NCBI GenBank assembly: GCA_024407855.1
Contig: JAKSVQ010000005.1
Coordinates: 1-37,620, forward strand
Length of the DNA stretch: 37,620 bases
Reading direction: 5' to 3'
DNA from: Mycoplasmoidaceae bacterium
GTDB taxonomy: Bacteria; Bacillota_I; Bacilli_A; Mycoplasmatales; Mycoplasmoidaceae
Shown: piece after piece, positions 30,936-37,620 of the stretch
How the letters are laid out: each line of letters opens with the position of its first letter
Numbering within the stretch: position 1 is the stretch's first letter
Position numbers and translations under genes: made by a program
The notes under the pieces: model-generated
Told to the model about the DNA's origin: nothing
Databases searched by the model: none
The model's input: the letters and a program-made list of their open reading frames with translations, nothing else

Positions 30936-32863
30936 ACTTCTTCCTTTTTAGGTTCTGCTGGAACTTGATCACCACTAGATACAGGTTTAATTGTATGTGG
31001 TTGAGCAGGTTTAGCAGCTGCTGGAGTCTTTGCATCAAACTTAGTTTCAGGTATTGATGCTTGAGGTTTAGTCTCTACTTTTGGGACTTGTGGAACCTTA
31101 GTTTCGGGTTTAGCTGGTTGTTTTGTTTCTACCTTTGGCTCAACAGGTTTTGCTTCAGCAGGCTTTGTTTCTACCTTTGGCACTTCTGGAATTTTAGATT
31201 CAGGTTTAGCAGTAGCTTTTGGTTTTTCTACTGTTTTAGGTTCAGCTGGTTTTTCAGGTTGTTTTGATTTTGTTTCAGTTGATTTAACCTCTGGCGCTTT
31301 AACTGAAGATGCAGTAGAACGTCTAAAAGGGATAGATGAGAATGATACTCTTGTGCTATGCTTGCCTAAAGAAGATGATGGTGAATTCTTAACACGTGAT
31401 GCTAATGTTTCAGCATCTTCATATTTAGCGTTTTGTGATTTAGTTACTGAATCAGTAATTGTTTTAGCTGTTGATGTTCGAGCGTGTGATTGAACATATG
31501 CTTTTCCAACAGCAGGATTATGATTTAAACTTTCTGGACCACAGATACATCCACCTTCACAAGCCATACCTTCAATAAAGTTCACTTTATTTGTTCCTAA
31601 AGATAAATTTTCAAGGGCCTTAATGCATTCTCTCATTCCACTACATGCCATTGGTGAAAGTTGGAAATCTTTAATGTTAAGTTCTTTAATTGCTTGAACA
31701 ACCGCATCAGATAATCCACCACTACGAGCAAATCCACGAGCAAATGGTGAAGCATTATCTAAAGGAATACCAGGAAGTTTTTCAACTTCAATATCTCTAG
31801 CAGCAAACATTGCTCTTAATTCAACAAATGTTAAAACGTAGTCAACATATGGACGAACTTCTGGTTTAGATCTTTCATCCTTCTTAGCAGTACATGGGCC
31901 AATGAAAACTGTTAATGCATCAGGATATTTTTCTTTAATCATTTTTCCAGTTTGAGCCATTGGACTAAGTGAATGACTTATTTTATCTTTTAATTCTGGA
32001 TAGAACTTTAAAATGTAGCTAACAAATGCTGGACAGCATGAACTTGTTAAAAGTTTCTTTTCAACTAATTCTTTTGCTTCACCCATTGTAACAACGTCAG
32101 CACCAATAGCGGCTTCAACTACGTGAGTAAAACCTAATTTAGTAATTCCTTCAACTACTTGATTAACACTTCAACCACTAAATTGTGCAGCAATAGATGG
32201 AGCAACAATTGCAAAAATTGGACGTTTCTTAGTTGCAAGAATATTATTTCTAATATGGTCAATGACAAATGTCATAAATGTTTTTGCTGCAATAGCACCG
32301 AATGGACACTTTTGTGTACATGCACCACAAGCAATACATTTAGTATAGTCAATCTTGGCTGATAGGTTTTCATCCATTGTAATGGCACCTACTGGACAAG
32401 CTTTTTGACATGGACGACGGAAGTTATAAATAGCACCGAATGGACAAGCTTTTGCACACAATCCACAGTTCACACATTTATCTTTATCGATATGAGCACG
32501 GTGTGAAGCATCAATACTAATAGCATTCTTTGGACAAGCTTGTTTACAAGCGTGACCAATACAGCTACGACATGATTCAGTAACAGTGTAACCACCCATT
32601 GGACATTGGTCGCAAGCAATAGGAATAACATCAATTATGTTGAAGTCGTCTCATTCACCACCACGGGCGATTTTGACTCTTTCAGCCATAATTGCTCTTT
32701 CCATATAAACACAGCATCGGTATGCTGGTTTACGTCCTGGTATTAAGATTTCAGGAATTTTTGATTCAACTTCCTTAAAGTTACCAGCATAACATGCTCT
32801 GGCTACTTCTCTTAATACGTCAAACTTAATCTTTTCGACATATGTCTCAAATTTTCATTCCAT
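30923..32863 (-). CDS. hydA: [FeFe]-hydrogenase with Fe-S N-terminus and disordered Pro/Lys-rich tail
   Basis: A 646-residue protein that reduces protons to H2, or the reverse. The N-terminal Fe-S region has 'CRSCIGHACKQACP' (98-111), 'CVNCGLCAKACP' (130-141) and 'CIACGACTQKCP' (176-187), enough for several 4Fe-4S clusters. H-cluster motifs are SSCCPAF (274-280), GPCTAKKDE (322-330) and MACEGGC (433-439), with all four cluster cysteines. The GPC form and the N-terminal layout resemble the group B (anaerobe-type) enzymes. After ~residue 470 comes a tail rich in Pro, Lys, Glu, Ala and Thr with near-repeats such as 'VPKVETKP', which is not part of known hydrogenases. It shares strand and region with nifJ and pfl. 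Maturases HydE/F/G are not in the window. Confidence 0.92.
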
Positions 32864-32891
32864 ATATTAAAAATATTAGATAAACCACTTT

Positions 32892-32897
32892 ATTATA
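32892..32897 (-). promoter_or_regulatory. -10 box of the hydrogenase gene
   Basis: Minus-strand TATAAT preceded by TTG, about 28 bases before the start codon at 32863, between pflA and the hydrogenase. No ribosome site is evident in the short A/T leader. Confidence 0.5.
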
Positions 32898-32908
32898 CAA
32901 AAAATATA

Positions 32909-33643
32909 CTATTTATTAATATGATTAGATAAATATGCTTTTATTTCATCAAATTCTTGTGTTGTTAAGGTCTTAATATCCTTAAAAGGATAATCAATGC
33001 CTAACTTGTTATATTTGTCTAATGCAAGATTGTGATATGACAATAATTCATACTTATGACAGTGCTTTAAATTCTTAATAAAATCAGCTAATTGGTCAAG
33101 ATGTTCATGATCATCGTTTATTGATTTCACAATGACTTGTCTTATTCAATATGGTTTGTTTTTTGATTCCAAGAATTTAACAAATTCTACGCCTGTTAAA
33201 TCTTCACAACCAGTGATTTTTTGATGCAAATTTTTATCCATTGCTTTGATATCAACAATTCATAAATTTACTACATCTAAAAGTTGTTCGTAAATGTCTG
33301 TATTTTGCATAAAATTACACGCAGAAGTATCAACTGCTAAATGAATATTTTTCTTTTGGCATTCTTGTCCAAAAAGCTTGATAAAATCAGCACTTAGCAT
33401 TGGTTCACCACCTGATAAAGTGATGCCTCCGCGAGAGTAAAATGGTTTATTTCTTTCATACAATGAAATAATGTCAGAAATAGTCATCTCTTTTGCTTGA
33501 TCAGATGACATTTCCCAACTTTCTGGATTGTGACAATATTTGCATCTAAAACTGCAACCTTGAAGGAAGATTACTAATCTTACACCAGGTCCATCGACAG
33601 CTCCAAATGTTTCAACTTTAAAAACTTTGGCTGTTTGTGACAT
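32909..33643 (-). CDS. pflA: Pyruvate formate-lyase activating enzyme
   Basis: A 244-residue radical-SAM enzyme that abstracts hydrogen from the PFL glycine to form the glycyl radical. The cluster motif C-x3-C-x2-C is at Cys30, Cys34 and Cys37 ([13 protein letters not shown]). '[12 protein letters not shown]' follows, the SAM-binding GGE motif. The ATG at 33643 was chosen over the ATG 30 bases upstream, because that one lies inside pflB and the PflA family starts with '[16 protein letters not shown]'. It starts 1 base after the pflB stop. The iron-sulphur cluster and radical make the pair oxygen-sensitive. Confidence 0.95.
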
Positions 33644-33644
33644 T

Positions 33645-35885
33645 TTATACTCTTTCGTGGAATGTTCTAGCAATTACTTCGTCTTGATGTTTCTTTGACA
33701 ATTTAACAAAGTTTACAGCATAACCAGAAACACGAATTGTTAATTGCGGATATAGTTCTGGGTGGTTTTGTGCATCAATTAATGTTTCTCTCATTAAGAT
33801 ATTAACATTTAAGTGTTGTGCACCTTTTGCAAAATAACCATCAAGAAGGTTAACTAAATTATCTTTTTGTTCATCTCTTCAATAGCCTAAGGCTGTTGGA
33901 ACAATTGAGAAAGTATTAGAAATACCATCTTGTGCATAATCAAATGGCAATTTAGCAACTGATGACAAGCTAGCTACTGCGCCTGAGCAATCTCTTCCGT
34001 GCATTGGGTTAGCACCTGGAGCAAATGGGACACCAACTTTTCTACCATCAGGTGTTGCACCAGTTGCGCCACCATACATAACGTTTGAAGTAATAGTTAA
34101 GATTGAAAGTGTGTGTTCACCATTTCTATAAGTGTGGTGTTTTTTTAATGATTCTGTAAAGTATTTCAATACATCTTGAGCCAGTTTGTCTACTTTATCG
34201 TCATCATTTCCGTATTTAGGGAAATCACCTTCAATTTTGAAATCAGTAGCAATATTGTTGTTTCAAACTGGAGTTACCTTTGCATATTTAATTGCTGATA
34301 AACTATCAGCTACTACTGATAATCCAGCAATTCCTGTAGCAAAGAATCGTTTTACATTAATGTCATGTAAAGCAAATTCAAGTGCTTCATAATACCATTT
34401 ATCGTGGTTGTAATGAATAATGTTTAATGCGTTAACATACAAACCAGCTAATCAATCCATTACTTTTTTGTAACGTTCTCAAACTTCGTTAAAGTCTAAT
34501 GGTTTGCTGTGATCCAATTCGCCTAATTCTGGTCCCATCTTATAACTTTGGTGTAATTCATCACGACCATTATTAATAGAGTAAAGCAATGCCTTAGCAA
34601 GATTTGCTCTAGCACCAAATTGTTGAGTTTCTTTTCCCATGGCCATTGGTGAAACACAACAAGCAATTGCGTAGTCATCACCATGAATAGGACGCATTAA
34701 TTCGTCTGATTCATATTGAATTGATGAGTATAGAATTGAATAACTTGCACAGAATTTTTTGAAATTATCTGGAAGTCTGTGTGATCACAATACTGTTAAG
34801 TTTGGTTCTGGAGCAGGACCCATATTCTTTAATGTATGTAAAATACGGTAAGATGATTTAGTTACTAATGAACGTCCATCATTTCCCATACCAGCAATTG
34901 TTTCAGTTGCTCATACTGGGTCACCACCAAAGATTTCGTTGTAGCTTGCAATTCTAGCAAACTTAACGATACGTAATTTCATTACATAGTGGTCAATCAT
35001 TTCTTGAACTTGTTGTTCAGTCAAACCACCTTTTTTCATATCTCTTTCAATATAAATATCAAAGAAAGTTGAGTTACGACCAATTGACATTGCTGCACCA
35101 TTTTGATCTTTAACTGCTGCTAAATATCCAAAGTATGTCCATTGGATGGCTTCTTTAGCAGTAGCAGCAGGTTTACCAATATCACAACCATACTTTTCAG
35201 CCATTTCTTTTAATTGCTTTAAAGCTTTTATTTGTTGTGTGATTTCATATCTTAATTGGATCTTATCATCTGTCATTTCTCCATTAAGCTTGCTTTGTTG
35301 TTCTAATCTTTCTTTAATTAAATAATCAACACCATACAAAGCAATACGACGATAATCACCAATAACTCGACCACGAGCATATGTGTCAGGAAGACCTGTT
35401 AAAATGTGACAGTGTCTTGCATCCATAATTTCTTTTGTGTAACAATCAAATACGGCTTGATTGTGAGTTACAGCATATTTTGTGAAAGCTTCAACAGCTG
35501 ATGGATCAGTTTTAAATCCATATTGTTCAGAAGCTTGAACTGCCATCTTAATTCCACCACGAGGCATAAAGGCACGAATTAATGGTCTTTCAGTTTGTAA
35601 ACCAACGATTTGTTCAAGGTCTTTATTAATATAACCAGCACCATAAGCATTAATGAAACTTGGTCTAGGATCAACACCTAAAACTCCACCATTTCTCTTT
35701 TCTTGGTTCATCAAGTCCATAATTTGTTCTCATAAATGTTTTGTTGCATCAGTTGGACCAACTAAAAATTTATGATCACCTTCATATGGTTCATAATTTG
35801 TTTGGATGAAATCTCTGGTATTGATTTCTTCCATTCATTTTCCTGGTTTAAATCCTTCTCATTCCTTAAAATTCATCTTTTCCAT
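33645..35885 (-). CDS. pflB: Pyruvate formate-lyase
   Basis: A 746-residue glycyl-radical enzyme that splits pyruvate with CoA into acetyl-CoA and formate. The catalytic Cys pair is at 409-410 in '[12 protein letters not shown]'. The radical glycine is Gly721 in '[10 protein letters not shown]'. '[19 protein letters not shown]' at the N-terminus is typical of true PFL rather than glycerol dehydratase or other relatives. The ATG at 35885 has a GCGAGG site. It is cotranscribed with pflA. A palindrome at 35914-35935 lies between promoter and gene. Several TGA codons encode conserved Trp. Confidence 0.97.
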
Positions 35886-35913
35886 AATGATTTACCTCGC
35901 TTTAATAGTAAAA

Positions 35914-35952
35914 ATTAAATAATATATTATTTAATAGTGTAGATTAATTATA
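35914..35952 (-). promoter_or_regulatory. pflB promoter with 22-bp perfect palindrome
   Basis: Minus-strand TATAAT (35947-35952) is followed, just past the expected transcript start, by a perfect palindrome at 35914-35935 with core AATAATATATTATT. Candidate operator for anaerobic or carbon control of pflBA; ACTATTAAA also occurs twice around it on the minus strand. Confidence 0.55.
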
Positions 35953-35963
35953 TATAAATAAAA

Positions 35964-35989
35964 AAATAAGAAGCAAATGCTTCTTATTT
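35964..35989 (-). terminator. Terminator after the SDR gene
   Basis: An 11-bp stem AATAAGAAGC/GCTTCTTATT type (35964-35974 / 35979-35989) with AAAT loop and T-rich flanks on both strands. The SDR stop codon lies in the arm, so it ends the lepA-SDR transcript before the pflB promoter. Confidence 0.78.
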
Positions 35990-36778
35990 ATTTTTATATT
36001 TTTTATTTAATCTTTGTTGTTTAATTCACTTTTTCATTAGCCATTTATGTGATGCACCTTTAACAAAACGCACTTGTGCTCGAGCTTTTGCACCATAAAT
36101 TGACATCTCTTTTCGCTTCATTGCATCTCTAAATGCTTTACTAACGACTAATCGAGCATCATATAGGACCGAATAATGAGTTACGACTCTATCATTAAGA
36201 TTTGTTTTTTCAGCTTTTCGAGCAAAAGCGGTCTTAGTTCAGAAAGGGCAAACACAAGTAACACTAATACCCTTTGACTTAAGTTCTTGGTTTAATGCTT
36301 GAGCATAACTAATTGTAAAAGCTTTAGTTGCAGCATATGTTGTCATGTATGGAACTGGTTGAAAACCAGCAAGTGAAGCAATATGAACAATTCTTGATCC
36401 TTTTTCCATAAAAGGAATTGACATTTCTGTTAGCATTGCATAAGAACGACAATTTAAATCGATCATTGTTTTGGTTTCGTTAATACAAATTTCATCATAA
36501 CGGCCAAATTTACCTACTCCTGCACAGCAAACCAATCAATCAACTCTTGGTTTTTCTTGATGCAACAAGTTTCTAAAAGCATAATATGATTCATCTTTTG
36601 TTAAATCAAAAGCTAAAGGAATAATTTTACTCTTACATTCAATTTGTAACGATTTTAAATGAGGAATATTAATGTCGATTGCTCAGATTTCAGAAAAACC
36701 TAGATTATCTAGCAATCGAATAAATTCTCTTCCCATCCCGGAAGCAGCACCAGTTACAATTGCTATTGGCTTAATCAT
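35984..36778 (-). CDS. Short-chain dehydrogenase/reductase
   Basis: A 264-residue NAD(P)-dependent oxidoreductase with a classical SDR fold. The cofactor motif is TGAASGMG (9-16), the 'NAG'-type motif CCAGVGKFG (~85-93), and the catalytic Ser with Y-x3-K is in 'HIASLAGF...YAATKAF'. The C-terminal ~35 residues are very basic, longer than usual. The start overlaps the lepA stop by one base (TAATG), so it is coupled to lepA. The substrate is unknown; an alcohol, acyl or lipid carbonyl is possible. Confidence 0.88.
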
Positions 36779-37620
36779 TATTCCTCCTCATTTAATATCT
36801 TAATGAAAACATCTTGTGGAACTTCAACATTTCCAATTGCTTTCAATTTTTTCTTTCCTTCTTTTTGTTGTTCAAGAAGTTTTTTCTTTCTAGAAACGTC
36901 TCCACCATAACATTTAGCTAAAACGTTTTTATACATTGCTCTAATATTTTCACGAGCAATAATTTTACTTCCTATTGCAGCTTGAATTGGAACTTCAAAT
37001 TGTTGACGTGGAATGTTTTCCTTTAATTTTAAACAAATTCTTTGTGCTTTGTGATATGCTTGACTTCGATGGCAAATAAAACTTAAAGCATCGGTTTTCT
37101 TTCCATTCAATAGAATATCAACTTTAACTAGGTCAGATGCTTGATAATCAATCAATTCATATTCCATTGTTGCATATCCACGACTTACTGATTTCAATCG
37201 ATCAAAGAAGTTATAGATAACTTCAATCAATGGAATTTCATACATAATACATTTACGATTGTTATCAATTGTTTCAAGGTCAATATATTTTCCTCGAGCA
37301 TTTTGACAAAGTTTCATTAAATCACCAATATATTCATCTGGTGTAAAGATTGAAACTTTAACATATGGTTCTTTAATTTCATCAATTCTTGTTCGTTCTG
37401 GAAACTTAGCGGGGTTATCAACTTCTAATGTTTCACCATTTGTTAAGTTAACTAAGAATTTAACTGATGGAGCAGTCACAATTAAATCAATTTTATATTC
37501 ACGACTTATTCTTTCTTGAATAATGTCCATGTGTAATAGTCCTAAAAAACCACACCTAACACCAAAACCTAATGATTGTGAAGTTTCATATTCATAAACT
37601 AAAGCAGCATCAGATAAACT
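36778..37620 (-). CDS. lepA: Elongation factor 4 (LepA), C-terminal part
   Basis: The 3' 281 codons of the ribosome back-translocase LepA; the gene runs off the right edge. Domain IV-V and CTD marks are '[20 protein letters not shown]', '[17 protein letters not shown]', '[13 protein letters not shown]' and '[20 protein letters not shown]' followed by '[20 protein letters not shown]'. These are diagnostic of LepA rather than EF-G. The reading frame is open to the window edge. Confidence 0.96.
   Translation of the reverse strand, partial: SLSDAALVYEYETSQSLGFGVRCGFLGLLHMDIIQERISREYKIDLIVTAPSVKFLVNLTNGETLEVDNPAKFPERTRIDEIKEPYVKVSIFTPDEYIGDLMKLCQNARGKYIDLETIDNNRKCIMYEIPLIEVIYNFFDRLKSVSRGYATMEYELIDYQASDLVKVDILLNGKKTDALSFICHRSQAYHKAQRICLKLKENIPRQQFEVPIQAAIGSKIIARENIRAMYKNVLAKCYGGDVSRKKKLLEQQKEGKKKLKAIGNVEVPQDVFIKILNEEE

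Noticed and set aside
31061..31267. Plus-strand Phe/Trp-rich ORF opposite the hydrogenase tail
   Set aside because: Its odd composition is simply the antisense reading of the Lys/Glu/Pro-rich repeats.
33644..33673. Earlier ATG at 33673 for pflA
   Set aside because: It lies inside the pflB end and adds ten residues foreign to the family.

Overview
The window is AT-rich and comes from a mollicute (Mycoplasma/Ureaplasma relative). Nearly every long gene contains in-frame TGA at positions where the protein family has tryptophan, so the DNA uses genetic code 4. Other mollicute traits are short intergenic gaps, TAATG-type stop/start overlaps, lipoproteins with a VVSC-like lipobox and a potABCD operon whose PotA carries a large insert. 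All coordinates below read through TGA. The gene content is unusual for a mollicute: rubrerythrin, pyruvate formate-lyase with its activase, an [FeFe]-hydrogenase and pyruvate:ferredoxin oxidoreductase. This points to an anaerobic, host-associated lineage. The Trichomonas-associated 'Candidatus Malacoplasma (Mycoplasma) girerdii' is a plausible guess, but that is inference.

Layout. 1-5967 (mostly minus): the 5' part of an ABC exporter, tRNA-Arg, and a tight series K+ channel (ktrB-like) -> glycerol kinase -> alpha/beta lipase, preceded by trmL. 6009-6593 (plus): rubrerythrin, divergent from trmL across a 24-bp perfect palindrome. 6609-8912 (minus): a SAM-I-type riboswitch, metK, a DivIVA-like gene and a gene resembling only the C-terminal part of trigger factor. 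8944-16347 (minus): one long coupled operon, tandem HAD phosphatase -> potA -> potB -> potC -> potD -> tsaD. 16439-18121 (plus): a degenerate CIRCE element, hrcA and an unknown gene. 18122-19712 (minus): a membrane-anchored basic protein and fmt. 19805-23897 (plus): rpsT, a lipoprotein, greA, five tRNAs (Tyr, Gln, Lys, Leu, Gly), a HhH-GPD-type glycosylase and argS.

23906-27255 (minus) is the most novel stretch: four genes for PQ-loop/SWEET-like membrane proteins and a TetR regulator. Two proteins are full 3+1+3-helix SWEET-like fusions; two adjacent genes encode separate 3-helix halves. All six half-domains end in the same basic 'A-K-K-L-x-x-S-E' tail.

27316-35885 (minus) is an anaerobic pyruvate module: pflB, pflA, an [FeFe]-hydrogenase with a ~170-residue Pro/Lys/Glu/Ala-rich C-terminal tail, and nifJ. 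PFL cleaves pyruvate to acetyl-CoA and formate. PFOR makes acetyl-CoA, CO2 and reduced ferredoxin-type carriers, whose electrons the hydrogenase can release as H2. 35984-37620 (minus): an SDR oxidoreductase and the 3' part of lepA. There is no stretch over 300 bases without a gene.
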